A stretch of DNA of 46,116 nucleotides from Nanobdellota archaeon (GCA_030611805.1 JAUWPB010000005.1:1-46116); one strand, 5' to 3'. Positions 37,393 through 45,860 are shown, counted from the first letter of the stretch. Notes: generated by a model from the sequence alone, not told the origin. Translations and numbers: made by a program.

Positions 37393-38100
37393 ATGACCTT
37401 GCTTGTCTTGGGAATGCTGGGATTTTACTTTTCTATTATGTCTAAAAAAATTGCAATTGTTTTTATTGATGGAAATAATTTTTACCACAATGCAAAAAAT
37501 GTTATTAATCCATCCTTAATTGATTTTACTAAACTTTCGAAATTTATCTGCACTCATTTTAATTTGGATATAAAAGAAATTAGGTATTATAATTCTATTC
37601 CAGATATAAGCGATAATCGATTGACATATCATAAGCACATGGAATTTTTGAGTGATTTGAAAAAACAGAACATTAAAGTTTTCTCAAGAAAATTGCAAAA
37701 AACTTCGACAAAAGAAGCATTAAAGGAAAGGAAAGAGGTTATTGATTCTTTGGATTTTTGCGAAATATGCAAGCCACTATCCGAAAATATTTGTTCTGAA
37801 TGCATTGGGAAAATAAAGAAAAGAGAAAAGGGAATAGATGTTTTAATTGCAGTTGATATAATAAGAAAATCTATAATTGAAAATAAATGTGATGTTTGTA
37901 TTTTAATTTCAGGAGATGCTGATTTTATTCCTGCTATGCAAACAATAAAGAATTTTAAGAAAGAAGTTATAACTGTTTCTGTTTTTCCAGGTTATTCAAG
38001 GCAATTACGAGAAGGCAAATTTAGATATTTTTATTTGAAAAAAGAAGATTTAATAACCCATTGTTTTAAAGATTATAAAGAGGTTAAAAGGAAAAGATGA
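37393..38100 (+). CDS. NYN (LabA-like PIN) nuclease with zinc cluster, 235 aa
   Basis: After a possible 15-residue hydrophobic leader the domain begins with IAIVFIDGNNFYHNAKN, whose Asp and Asn belong to the NYN/PIN active site. The later acids are in GIDVLIAVDIIRKS and LISGDADFIPAMQTI, giving the acidic metal site of an RNase. A CEICKPLSENICSEC insert supplies four cysteines for zinc. The first Met of the domain is at 37438, while a TATA box (37350-37358) predicts a start near 37379, so the ATG at 37393 is kept with doubt. It overlaps the GluRS gene by four bases. Confidence 0.82.
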   Translation: MTLLVLGMLGFYFSIMSKKIAIVFIDGNNFYHNAKNVINPSLIDFTKLSKFICTHFNLDIKEIRYYNSIPDISDNRLTYHKHMEFLSDLKKQNIKVFSRKLQKTSTKEALKERKEVIDSLDFCEICKPLSENICSECIGKIKKREKGIDVLIAVDIIRKSIIENKCDVCILISGDADFIPAMQTIKNFKKEVITVSVFPGYSRQLREGKFRYFYLKKEDLITHCFKDYKEVKRKR

Positions 38101-39311
38101 AAAATCTAAATAAAAAAACCCGTGCTTATGCATTGAAAAACGCTTTGGTATATAAAGGAAAAGCCAATCAAGGTTCGGTCATTTCCTCTTTATTCCATGA
38201 AGGATTAAAAAAAGCAGATATGAAAAAATATGGAAAAAAGATTTCTGAGATAATTAAAGAAGTAAATTCTTTAAGTTTGGAAGAGCAGAAAAAAGAATTT
38301 GAAAAAATAGAAAACATTACAAGTAAAAGAAAAATAAGGGAAGGTTTGCCTGAATTGCCGAATGTGAAAAAGTCTGGAATTATCACAAGGATTGCACCAT
38401 CTCCCTCCGGTCCCTTGCATGTTGGCCATGCATTAACTGCATCACTTTCAATATTATATGTAAAGAAATATGGGGGGAAATTTTATGTTAGGATTGAAGA
38501 TACCAACCCAGAGAACATCTGCCCAGAAGCTTATAAAATGATTAAAGAAGAGGCAAACTGGTTGTCTGAAGGAATCTCAAAAATACAAATTCAATCTGAC
38601 CATATGAAAACTTATTACAAGTATGTTAAAAAATTATTATCTTTGAATGCAGTTTATGTTTGTATATGCTCTGCTGAAAAATTTAAGAAATTTGCTGAGA
38701 GTAAAAAAGAATGTCCTTGTAGAAACAATAGCAAAAAAGAAAATTTAATCCAATGGAAAAAGATGTTAGATAAAAATGGATTTAAAGAAGGTGAAGCAGT
38801 TTTAAGATTTAAGTCATCAGGAGGAATGAAACACAAAAATCCTGCTATGAGGGATTTTCCTTTAGCAAGAATTAATTTAACAAAACACCCTCGGCAAGGG
38901 AACAAATACAGAGTTTGGCCTTTGATGAATTTAGCTGTAACTGTTGATGATATAGAGACAGGAATGACTCATATTATTCGTGCAAAAGACCATAGAGATA
39001 ATGCACAACGACAAAGGATGATATACAAAGTTTTGGGGGTTGAAAAAAAGCATCCTTGGATGGCTTTTCTTGGTAAATGGAAATTTACTGATTTAGAAAT
39101 ATCTTGCTCAAAAACAAAAGCTCGGATAGAGAAAGGAGAGTTTACTGGGTGGGATGACCCCCGGCTACCATTTCTTGCTTCGCTAAAGAAAAAATATTCT
39201 CCTCGTGCTTTTTGGAAATTTGCAGAAAATAGGGGTTTCTCTGAAGTGGATAGAACATTAGATAAAAAAGAATTTTTTCAATTGTTAAATACCATCAATA
39301 AAAACATTTAA
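38097..39311 (+). CDS. gltX: Glutamyl-tRNA synthetase lacking the anticodon-binding domain, 404 aa
   Basis: The archaeal-type N-terminal helical domain (about 1-85, RAYALKNALVYKGKANQGSV) and the Rossmann core are present. The HIGH motif is HVGH at residue 108 in PSPSGPLHVGHALTA, and the KMSKS-equivalent is SCSKTKARIEKG. The protein then ends at KFAENRGFSEVDRTLDKKEF, where archaeal enzymes of about 550 residues continue into a beta-barrel domain that reads the tRNA anticodon. No remnant follows. It may aminoacylate with altered tRNA choice, rely on another protein, or be a paralog. It overlaps the NYN gene by four bases. Confidence 0.88.
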   Translation: MKNLNKKTRAYALKNALVYKGKANQGSVISSLFHEGLKKADMKKYGKKISEIIKEVNSLSLEEQKKEFEKIENITSKRKIREGLPELPNVKKSGIITRIAPSPSGPLHVGHALTASLSILYVKKYGGKFYVRIEDTNPENICPEAYKMIKEEANWLSEGISKIQIQSDHMKTYYKYVKKLLSLNAVYVCICSAEKFKKFAESKKECPCRNNSKKENLIQWKKMLDKNGFKEGEAVLRFKSSGGMKHKNPAMRDFPLARINLTKHPRQGNKYRVWPLMNLAVTVDDIETGMTHIIRAKDHRDNAQRQRMIYKVLGVEKKHPWMAFLGKWKFTDLEISCSKTKARIEKGEFTGWDDPRLPFLASLKKKYSPRAFWKFAENRGFSEVDRTLDKKEFFQLLNTINKNI

Positions 39312-39376
39312 ATATATAATTTTCTTAGTTAAGTTAATCTAAGTAAATAAAAGAAACAAATGAAAGGAGGTATGAT

Positions 39377-39640
39377 ATGATAAATAATAAAAAAGGTATT
39401 TCAGCTATTATAACAATGCTGATTATTATTGCTTTGGTTTTGGTTGCAGTAGGAGTAGTGTGGTATGTTGTTCAAAATGTTTTGGAACAAGGACAAATAG
39501 AAACAGAGCAAGCAGCTAGTGATTTATTTGGTGACTGTCCGGCTGCAGATATAACAGATGAAACTGATTCAGGAACGGTTTGCGGTGCAAGTGAAGAAGT
39601 GAGAATTGTTGGCGGCGAATATTGTTGTGTTGCCTTATAA
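39377..39640 (+). CDS. Archaeal type IV pilin-like protein, 87 aa
   Basis: The class III signal is NNKKGISAIITMLIIIALVL: cleavage is expected after Gly7, before a hydrophobic helix that packs in the pilus core. The mature protein is short, acidic (DCPAADITDETDSG) and has four cysteines likely forming disulfides. A strong Shine-Dalgarno (AAAGGAGG, about 39363-39370) precedes the start and a TATA box at about 39308-39315 implies a leader, unlike the leaderless neighbours. No pilus assembly ATPase or prepilin peptidase lies in the window. Confidence 0.8.
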   Translation: MINNKKGISAIITMLIIIALVLVAVGVVWYVVQNVLEQGQIETEQAASDLFGDCPAADITDETDSGTVCGASEEVRIVGGEYCCVAL

Positions 39641-39651
39641 GATTTTAATTT

Positions 39652-40833
39652 TTAATTTTTAATTTTTTTAATTTTATAAACTTCGTCATTTTTCTTTACT
39701 TTGGGAAGTTTTATCCCAATTTCATCTCTTTTTTTCCCTTTCTGGACAGACGTCTTTTTTATTTCAATATGTTTTATTTTTGAACTTTTTAATCCGGTTG
39801 TTTTTCCGATTATAACAATCTCGTCCCCAACATTTAATTCTGAAACTAATTTAATTGTGGCAACCTTTATTTTTGGAAAATAATGGGTCACTTTTCCAAC
39901 AAAATGTTTTTTTTCTGTCGCTGAACTGTGCTCTATCTTTGAAAAATCGTCTGAAGTGGGCAATCCTAAATAAAATCCGGAAGAAAACCCCTTATTGTAA
40001 ACTTTTTTTAATTCTTTTATTCCATTTTGAATTTCTTTTTCAGTCAATTTTTTATCTAAAGCTTTTTTGTAAATTCTTATGACCTTATCAACATATCTTG
40101 CGTCCCTGTTTCTTCCTTCTATTTTAAAGCCTTTTATTCCTGATTTTTTCATTTCTTCAATAAATGGCAGGGTGCATAAGTCTTTTGCCGATAAAACTTT
40201 ATTATTTTGAACTTTTAGTTCATACCCCTCCTGCTCGTCTTTTACAATATAACTTCTCCTGCATGGTTGTATACATGTTCCTCTGTTGGCAGATTTATTA
40301 AAAAGAAATTGAGAAATAAAACATCTTCCTGAAATAGAGATGCACATGGCCCCGTGGGCAAAACATTCTACATCAATTACTTTTGAAATTTCTTTAATTT
40401 GTTTTAAATTTAACTCTCTCGCCAGAACAATTCTCTTTGCTCCAAGTTTTTTATAAAATTTTGCTGATTCAATATTTGACACTGACGCCTGAGTCGAAAT
40501 AAAAAAAGGAATTTTATATTTTTTACAGAGATTAATTACCGAGAAATCCCAGCATATAATTGCATCAATTCTGCCTTTTACTTTTTTTATTATTTTTTCA
40601 ACTTTTGTGATTTCATCATCATAAATTATTGTGTTTAGAGTTAAATATTTTTTAATTTTCTTTGGCTTGCAAATTTTTTCAATTTTATCTAAATCTTTAA
40701 TTTTAAAATTCTTTGTAGTTGTTCGCATAGAATATTCTTTCAAACCAAAATAAACTGCATCTGCTCCTGCGTTCACTGCTGCAACAAGCATTGGAAAATT
40801 CCCTACAGGTGCAAGAAGTTCATATTTTACCAT
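39652..40833 (-). CDS. Peptidase U32 family protein (tRNA/rRNA hydroxylation type), 393 aa
   Basis: The start KYELLAPVGNFPMLVAAVNA followed by GADAVYFGLKEY is the U32 signature of the TIM-like barrel. The iron-sulfur cysteines are in CFAHGAMCISISGRC and TCIQPCRRSY, and GIKGFKIEGRNRDARYVDKV closes the core. Members once called collagenases now include TrhP and RlhA, which hydroxylate tRNA or rRNA, and others in ubiquinone synthesis. A tRNA role fits this translation-rich window. It follows the Xer gene by one base in the same operon. Confidence 0.88.
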   Translation of the reverse strand: MVKYELLAPVGNFPMLVAAVNAGADAVYFGLKEYSMRTTTKNFKIKDLDKIEKICKPKKIKKYLTLNTIIYDDEITKVEKIIKKVKGRIDAIICWDFSVINLCKKYKIPFFISTQASVSNIESAKFYKKLGAKRIVLARELNLKQIKEISKVIDVECFAHGAMCISISGRCFISQFLFNKSANRGTCIQPCRRSYIVKDEQEGYELKVQNNKVLSAKDLCTLPFIEEMKKSGIKGFKIEGRNRDARYVDKVIRIYKKALDKKLTEKEIQNGIKELKKVYNKGFSSGFYLGLPTSDDFSKIEHSSATEKKHFVGKVTHYFPKIKVATIKLVSELNVGDEIVIIGKTTGLKSSKIKHIEIKKTSVQKGKKRDEIGIKLPKVKKNDEVYKIKKIKN

Positions 40834-40834
40834 A

Positions 40835-41644
40835 TTATAAATTATCTAAAGGAGATTTAATGTTTGCTATATCCGAATTTGCCACATGAGTATATATTTG
40901 TGTTGTTCTTAAATTTTTATGACCAAGCAACTTTTGAATATAGCGAATATCTGTTCCAGCCTCCAATAAATGCGTCGCAAAACTATGTCTCAAGGTATGC
41001 GGTTTTATTTTTCTCCTAATTGCACCCAAAGAGTTTTTTGAAATAATTTCTTCAATCGTTCTTTTAGAATATTTCTTTTTTCTATTTGGCTCGAAAAAAT
41101 ATTTAGAAGGATTATTTGCCAATAAATGTTTTAGAATACTTTTTCTTAATAATTTAGGAAGCAGGGTAATTCTATCTTTTGCTCCCTTGCCCTGCCTAAT
41201 AATTAAAACATTTCTTTCAATATCTAAATCTTTTGGCTGAAGATTAACAACCTCAGAAACTCTCAATCCCCCAGAATAGAGCAACTGAATAATTAATTTA
41301 TGGATAGGATTCTTGGTAAATTCAATTATACTTTTTATTTCTTTTTTATTTAAAACATCGGGCAATTTTGATTCTTTTTTATAAAAAGGCAAATTAAATT
41401 CAGAAGATTTACCAAGAATTTTAAAAAGAATTTTTAAAGCAGATGATTGTTGCTTAATTAAACTTGTGCTTTTTTTATTGTTAATTGATTTAAGAATATA
41501 GCGCTTAACCTCTTCAATTGTGACTTTTTCCGAAAAATTAAAAAAATCCTTAACTATATTATTATAAGATTTAATAGTTTCTCGAGAATAGTTTCTTAGT
41601 TTAAGCTCATCATTATATATATTTTTAATCTCAATTGTATCCAT
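40835..41644 (-). CDS. xerA: Tyrosine recombinase (XerA/XerC-like), 269 aa
   Basis: It has a SAM-like N-terminal domain (residues 10-75) and a catalytic domain with Arg128 (SGGLRVSEV), Lys near 155 (QGKGAKDR), His216-Thr-Leu-Arg219 (PHTLRHSFA), His242 (LLGHKNLRTT) and the nucleophile Tyr251 (QIYTHV). Length is that of archaeal XerA, which resolves chromosome dimers at a dif site. It could equally be an element integrase. I did not find a clear dif-like palindrome nearby. It shares an operon with the U32 gene. Confidence 0.9.
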   Translation of the reverse strand: MDTIEIKNIYNDELKLRNYSRETIKSYNNIVKDFFNFSEKVTIEEVKRYILKSINNKKSTSLIKQQSSALKILFKILGKSSEFNLPFYKKESKLPDVLNKKEIKSIIEFTKNPIHKLIIQLLYSGGLRVSEVVNLQPKDLDIERNVLIIRQGKGAKDRITLLPKLLRKSILKHLLANNPSKYFFEPNRKKKYSKRTIEEIISKNSLGAIRRKIKPHTLRHSFATHLLEAGTDIRYIQKLLGHKNLRTTQIYTHVANSDIANIKSPLDNL

Positions 41645-41700
41645 ATTATTATAAGTCTAAGGAACAAATTATTTATATATCTTTCTAAAAACTGAGATTA

Positions 41701-41723
41701 AAAGTTGTTATACGCAATTCAAA
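41701..41723 (+). repeat. 23-base dispersed repeat, copy 3 (weaker)
   Basis: AAAGTTGTTATACGCAATTC plus three bases matches copy 2 (20933-20955) at 19 of 23 positions. It lies just upstream of the xerA gene. Confidence 0.4.
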
Positions 41724-41781
41724 AAATATTTTTCTAGATAATTAGGAATTTTGATAGGCTTTAGAAAAGTTAATAAACTTC

Positions 41782-41791
41782 AATATATAAC
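41782..41791 (+). promoter_or_regulatory. TATA box for the HAD-like gene
   Basis: AATATATAAC is centred 25 bases before ATG 41812. ATATAACCA is directly repeated here (41784-41792 and 41795-41803). Confidence 0.5.
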
Positions 41792-41811
41792 CAAATATAA
41801 CCAATATTATT

Positions 41812-42201
41812 ATGAAAACAATATTAGTAGACGCAATCAATGCCTTTGTTCTGAAAGACGAAGGAATCTTTAATGAAATGTATAAAATGCTTGAACAGTA
41901 TCCAAATAGAAAAATCATTCTCACAGGTGCCAATGATGAACAAATGGAAAAATTTGGATTAAACAATATGCCTTATGAAATTTTTACATTAAAGCATAAT
42001 CCAGAAAAAACTGATCCAAAGTATTTCCAAATAATGCTCAAGCATTTTAATTTGAGCGCTGATGATGTAGTGTATTTTGAACATAATGAGGATGCTGTAA
42101 AAAGCGCTCAATCGGTTGGAATACATACATTTCATTACGATAAAGATACCAAAGACATTGAAGCGTTAAAGAAGTTTATAGATGAAAGCCTATCAAAATA
42201 A
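41812..42201 (+). CDS. HAD-superfamily-like protein, 129 aa
   Basis: The outline is that of a cap-less HAD domain: motif I region TILVDAINAFV with Asp6, motif II IILTGAN, a lysine in EKTDPKYFQI, and the late acidic motif DDVVYFEHNEDAVKSAQSVG followed by GIHTFHYD. The second Asp of motif I (D-x-D) is replaced by Ile8, so phosphatase activity is doubtful, although transferase or binding forms exist. It has its own TATA box. GC-rich repeat copy 2 follows its stop. Confidence 0.65.
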   Translation: MKTILVDAINAFVLKDEGIFNEMYKMLEQYPNRKIILTGANDEQMEKFGLNNMPYEIFTLKHNPEKTDPKYFQIMLKHFNLSADDVVYFEHNEDAVKSAQSVGIHTFHYDKDTKDIEALKKFIDESLSK

Positions 42202-42225
42202 ATATAGAAACGAAAAATATTTTTT

Positions 42226-42285
42226 GAACTTCTCCGCTTCGCTCCGACCACGCTGCGCTTTCCTCGTTTTAGTCAGAACTTTTCA
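42226..42285 (-). repeat. GC-rich dispersed repeat, copy 2
   Basis: Read on the minus strand it contains GCGTGGTCGGAGCGAAGCGG followed by AGAAGTTC, closely matching copy 1 at 15268-15293. It lies between the HAD-like and MFS genes, 3' of both. The shared core is far more GC-rich than its surroundings. Confidence 0.6.
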
Positions 42286-42306
42286 TAATCTAAATATTAT
42301 GTAAAA

Positions 42307-43491
42307 TTAAAAAACATTTTTTATCTTAGAGGAAATTAAAATCATTATAAACATAAATGAGCCATATAATAAAAATAAATAATTAAAAGGAAGGAAAAGA
42401 AGTATGAGTGCTCCAAATAATCTTCCCACAAAACTATTAAAATCTATAGTTGTATTATAAGGGCCATAAAATCTGTTTTCTTCAGATTTTTTCTTCAGTG
42501 TTTTAAAAAAATGTGTTTCTGTTGTTGGTTCAAGTAGTGCCATTCCAAAACTTGCAAGGACTAATAATGCAAGAACCATGTAAATGTTGTATACAAAAAA
42601 ACATAAAAAAGATATTATTGCTGCAAAAGCATATCCTGCCTGAAATATCTTTTTGTATCCATACTTTGAAGTTAATTTAGAAAAATGATATTCTGTTAAA
42701 ATTAAAGGAATTGCAATGGCGAATAAAAAATAACCTACCCATAATTCATTTAGTCCGCTTCTCATAATATGGAGGGGGACAAATAAATAGATAAGGCTCC
42801 ACCAAAGATTTACCCCTCCTCCGATAAAATATGATAAACTTCTTTGTTTGTTTTTGAAAAAATCTTTAAAATTTTTAATTAAATCTTTATGAGTTTTTCT
42901 GTTAATGTTAATGTCCTTGATGTTTGCAAACATAAATACTAAAAATCCGAGAAAAATAAAAATTGCTGAAAGAATAAAAACAAGATTAAGCCCATATTTG
43001 TTGGCAATAATTCCTGCAATTAAAGGTCCAATAACCCACGCACAATTTAAAATGGTGTAAAGGACGCCTTCATTTCTTGAAAGACAGGAATCTTTTGATT
43101 TATCTCTTACAATTATCCCAAAACTCGTTGTTCTAAAGGTTTGCATTAAAGTAATTAAAAAAGCTAATACAACAAAAAAATAAAATTTAGTATTTAATGC
43201 AAATAGTATATATGCGACTGCCATTAAAATTAAGGAGTAAGAATAAATTTTTGATTTGCTGTGTTTTTCTATTAATGGGATAAATAAAAAATAAGATATG
43301 AAAGAAATAAGTGTTAATGCAGAGGCAATAAAACCTACAAATGATTCGTTGTGAACAAAACTATCAATATACAATGCCCAGATAGTCTGAACTGAAGATA
43401 AGGAAATTGCCACTAAAAATCCTACTATAGAAATTTTTGCGATTCCTGTTAAAACCGGGGCACCATCTCTTTTTGTAATAAGGATGCTCAT
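42307..43491 (-). CDS. MFS transporter, 394 aa
   Basis: Twelve hydrophobic helices run through the protein in two sets of six. The loop between helices 2 and 3 has LIEKHSKSKIYSYSLI, a degenerate form of the MFS signature, and the corresponding loop in the second half is SKLTSKYGYKKIFQAGY. Such transporters export drugs or move small solutes; the substrate is not predictable. On its strand a TATA box (43511-43520) is 25 bases before ATG 43491. It is divergent from tRNA-His. Confidence 0.88.
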   Translation of the reverse strand: MSILITKRDGAPVLTGIAKISIVGFLVAISLSSVQTIWALYIDSFVHNESFVGFIASALTLISFISYFLFIPLIEKHSKSKIYSYSLILMAVAYILFALNTKFYFFVVLAFLITLMQTFRTTSFGIIVRDKSKDSCLSRNEGVLYTILNCAWVIGPLIAGIIANKYGLNLVFILSAIFIFLGFLVFMFANIKDININRKTHKDLIKNFKDFFKNKQRSLSYFIGGGVNLWWSLIYLFVPLHIMRSGLNELWVGYFLFAIAIPLILTEYHFSKLTSKYGYKKIFQAGYAFAAIISFLCFFVYNIYMVLALLVLASFGMALLEPTTETHFFKTLKKKSEENRFYGPYNTTIDFNSFVGRLFGALILLFLPFNYLFLLYGSFMFIMILISSKIKNVF

Positions 43492-43539
43492 AATATATTT
43501 AAATTCCCAATATTTATAAACCCTTTTTATTTTGAAAAA

Positions 43540-43600
43540 TTATGACTGCTAAAATTGGGAGTTGTTCCCATCATCGATAAGAGAGATTTCTTTAGCTGTG
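43540..43600 (+). other. Structured stretch upstream of tRNA-His
   Basis: TTTATAAA is palindromic, so the box at 43513-43520 also fits a plus-strand start near 43540. Downstream, GCTAAA (43548-43553) pairs with TTTAGC (43591-43596), enclosing TGGGA-GTTGT-TCCCA (43556-43570). The only frame is 12 codons. It could be a small RNA, but nothing identifies its class. Confidence 0.3.
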
Positions 43601-43606
43601 CGAATA

Positions 43607-43615
43607 TTTTTATAC
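43607..43615 (+). promoter_or_regulatory. TATA box for tRNA-His
   Basis: TTTTTATAC is centred 28 bases before the first base of the tRNA. Confidence 0.5.
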
Positions 43616-43638
43616 CCTGTTCAATTAAAAGTAAATAT

Positions 43639-43710
43639 GATGGATGTAGTTTAATGGTAGAACGTGTGGTTGTGGTCCGCAAAACGAGGGTTCAATTCCC
43701 TCCTTCCATC
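43639..43710 (+). tRNA. tRNA-His (anticodon GTG)
   Basis: The gene encodes the extra G at -1 (43639) opposite C73 (43710), the identity feature of tRNA-His. The acceptor stem pairs ATGGATG with CTTCCAT apart from a T6-T67 mismatch. The anticodon stem TGTGG/CCGCA encloses TTGTGGT, so the anticodon is GTG. The T arm is GAGGG-TTCAATT-CCCTC. There is no intron and no encoded CCA. The operon ending in hisS starts 18 bases downstream. Confidence 0.95.
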
Positions 43711-43727
43711 CTTTTGAAAAAGAGAAA

Positions 43728-44291
43728 ATGAAAAAAAATTATTTATTTGGATATGGGAGTTTAATTTCTGAAGATAGCAGGAGAAGAACAGGTTTAACTG
43801 GGGAAAGTTTTATAGTAAGAGTTAGTGATTACAAAAGATCTTGGAATGTTTTAATTCCTGAAGAAAAGACGGTTGGTCTCGGAGTTGAAAAAAAGTTAGG
43901 GTATTCTTGCAATGGGGTTATATTTGAAATAGATAAAAAAGAATTACCTAAATTTGATGAAAGAGAAACTAATAACTATGAAAGAACTAACATTTCTATA
44001 GAACAAATTGAATTTTTAGAGAACAAGAGTATAAAAGAAGGAGAAATTTGGGTTTATGTTACTAAAAATAAAGGAGAACCAAATGAGAAATTTTCAATTC
44101 AACAATCTTATATAGATGTTGTTTTAACTGGTTGCTTGGAGGTAAATAAAGAATTTGCTTTGGAGTTTATGAGAACTACATATGATTGGAAATTCATAGA
44201 GAATGATAGAGCAAATCCTAAATATGCCCGGGCATTAAATAAATTAAAATTCAAAAATGAAATAGATAAATTAATAGAGAGGATAAAATGA
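43728..44291 (+). CDS. Gamma-glutamylcyclotransferase-like protein, 187 aa
   Basis: The GGCT fold starts with YLFGYGSLISEDSRRR, the substrate loop YGSL, and has the acidic catalytic region FDERETNNYERTNI (about 76-89, Glu80 the best candidate). Later strands (EIWVYVTKNKGEPNEK) and the helix QQSYIDVVLTGCLEV follow the family. These enzymes release 5-oxoproline from gamma-glutamyl compounds. In archaea the substrate is usually unknown. It is 17 bases after tRNA-His and overlaps the next gene by four bases. Confidence 0.82.
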   Translation: MKKNYLFGYGSLISEDSRRRTGLTGESFIVRVSDYKRSWNVLIPEEKTVGLGVEKKLGYSCNGVIFEIDKKELPKFDERETNNYERTNISIEQIEFLENKSIKEGEIWVYVTKNKGEPNEKFSIQQSYIDVVLTGCLEVNKEFALEFMRTTYDWKFIENDRANPKYARALNKLKFKNEIDKLIERIK

Positions 44292-44722
44292 ACATATTAT
44301 TTATATGCAAACACAATGTATTCAGGAGTAAAGTAGCTGAAGCTTATTTTAAGAAGATAAATAAAAATAAAGAAGTTAAAGCAGAGAGTGCAGGACTTAT
44401 AAAAGCAGATATTTTTAGTGAGATTGAGAAGAAATTAATTATTCTTCAAAGAAAGACCGCGAAAGAATTTGGAATAGATATTGAGGATGGTTCTAAATCT
44501 TTAAGTATAAAATTGTTAAAGAAACAAGATATAATAATTATCGTAGCAGATGATGTTCCAGAATATGTATTTAATAATAAATTTTATTTAAAACCCAACT
44601 TAAAAATAATTGTATGGAAAATTCCTGATGTAAAAGGAGAAGAAAGTGATGAAGCATTAATTAAGGAAGATATACTTAAAATTATGAAAAATATTGACAA
44701 GTTTGTTGGAGATTTAAAATGA
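44288..44722 (+). CDS. Low-molecular-weight protein tyrosine phosphatase-like protein, 144 aa
   Basis: The P-loop is CKHNVFRSKVAEAYF with nucleophile Cys7 and Arg13 (C-x5-R), the family signature. The general-acid Asp of these enzymes should be near residue 110, where WKIPDVKGEESDE gives candidates. The same fold is used by arsenate reductases, and the C-K-H-N loop is closer to that mixed group than to classic phosphatases. It lies between the GGCT-like gene and hisS, overlapping both by ATGA. Confidence 0.82.
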   Translation: MNILFICKHNVFRSKVAEAYFKKINKNKEVKAESAGLIKADIFSEIEKKLIILQRKTAKEFGIDIEDGSKSLSIKLLKKQDIIIIVADDVPEYVFNNKFYLKPNLKIIVWKIPDVKGEESDEALIKEDILKIMKNIDKFVGDLK

Positions 44723-45858
44723 AAACAGAAACAATAAAAGGATTTAAAGATTTTATAGGGAAAGATGCTGAGAAATTTTCAGTGATTAATGAGATTATTC
44801 GGAGAACTTTTGAGCAGTATAATTTTGAACAGGCTCGGACGCCGATAATTGAGTCTGAGGAATTTGTTAGGGGCGAAAACCCAAGTGACGAGGCTGTTTC
44901 TGATATCTTTAAATTAACAGATAAGGGTAAAAGAAAACTTGCGTTGAGGTATGAGTTTACTTTTCAATTGAAAAGAATTGCAAAAAACAAAAAACTTCCT
45001 TATAAGAGATGTCAGATTGGACCTGTTTTTCGGGACGAGCCTGCGACAGGGAATCGGCTAAGACAGTTTACCCAATGTGATATTGATGTTATTGGTTCAA
45101 ATGCAAAAAGCGAGGCAGAAATTTTGGCTGTAATAAAAAATATTTTAGACAAGTTGAAAATTAAATCAATTATTTATGTGAATAATAGGAAATTGTTAAA
45201 TGAGATTTTGGAAGATCAGGAAGTTAATACAATTAAAAAAGAGGAGATAATTAGAGAGATAGATAAATTAGATAAATTGTCTGAGAAAGAAGTTAGAATA
45301 AACCTAAAGAAGTTTAGCGCTGAAAAAGTTTTAAATGTTTTTAAGAAACCTGAGAAATTTTTTGAAAAGTATAAATCTTATTCAGAGATTAGAGAGTTGA
45401 AAAATGCGTGTGCAATGTATGGATTAAAGGTTGTGTTTTCTCCTTTTTTAGCAAGGGGGCTTTCTTATTACAATGGCAGTGTTTTTGAAATTAAAGGGGA
45501 AGGGATGAAAGAAACTATTTGCGGAGGCGGTTCTTATATGATTAACAAAACTCCGGCAACAGGAATTTCATTGTGTATTGAGAGATTGATGAAAATTACA
45601 AATATGATTATTGACATTGACAAAACTTTGATTGTTTCTCTTGGAAAAGATAAGGAATCAATTAAGCTTGCAGAAAAACTTAGAAGACAGGGGGAAAATG
45701 TTTCTGTGTTTTTTGGAAAGCCGTCAAAGGCGTTGGAGTATGCAAATTCTTATGGAAGTAAAAAAGTTATTTTTGTTGGCGCGCGAGAAGTTAAGAAAAA
45801 AAGGTTTATTGTTAAAGATATGCAAACAGGGAAGGAAAAAATAATTTTGAGAATATAA
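44719..45858 (+). CDS. hisS: Histidyl-tRNA synthetase
   Basis: A class II synthetase. Motif 1 region is FEQARTPIIESEEFVRGE, motif 2 is ALRYEFTFQLKRIAKN with the substrate loop KRCQIGPVFRDEPATGNRLR, and the histidine-binding segment is ARGLSYYNGSVFEI. Motif 3 is in GISLCIERLMK. The C-terminal anticodon-binding domain (IVSLGKDKESIKLAEKLRRQ) is present but short. At 379 residues it is smaller than the usual 420 or so. The cognate tRNA gene lies at the head of the same gene row. Confidence 0.95.
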   Translation: MKTETIKGFKDFIGKDAEKFSVINEIIRRTFEQYNFEQARTPIIESEEFVRGENPSDEAVSDIFKLTDKGKRKLALRYEFTFQLKRIAKNKKLPYKRCQIGPVFRDEPATGNRLRQFTQCDIDVIGSNAKSEAEILAVIKNILDKLKIKSIIYVNNRKLLNEILEDQEVNTIKKEEIIREIDKLDKLSEKEVRINLKKFSAEKVLNVFKKPEKFFEKYKSYSEIRELKNACAMYGLKVVFSPFLARGLSYYNGSVFEIKGEGMKETICGGGSYMINKTPATGISLCIERLMKITNMIIDIDKTLIVSLGKDKESIKLAEKLRRQGENVSVFFGKPSKALEYANSYGSKKVIFVGAREVKKKRFIVKDMQTGKEKIILRI

Positions 45859-45860
45859 AA

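Noticed and set aside
40835-41811. Possible dif site next to xerA
   Set aside because: I looked for an 11-6-11 type palindrome in the spacers beside the gene and saw none that was convincing.
43542-43580. 12-codon frame MTAKIGSCSHHR
   Set aside because: Too short, not preceded by other support, and it overlaps the stem structure better explained as RNA or spacer.
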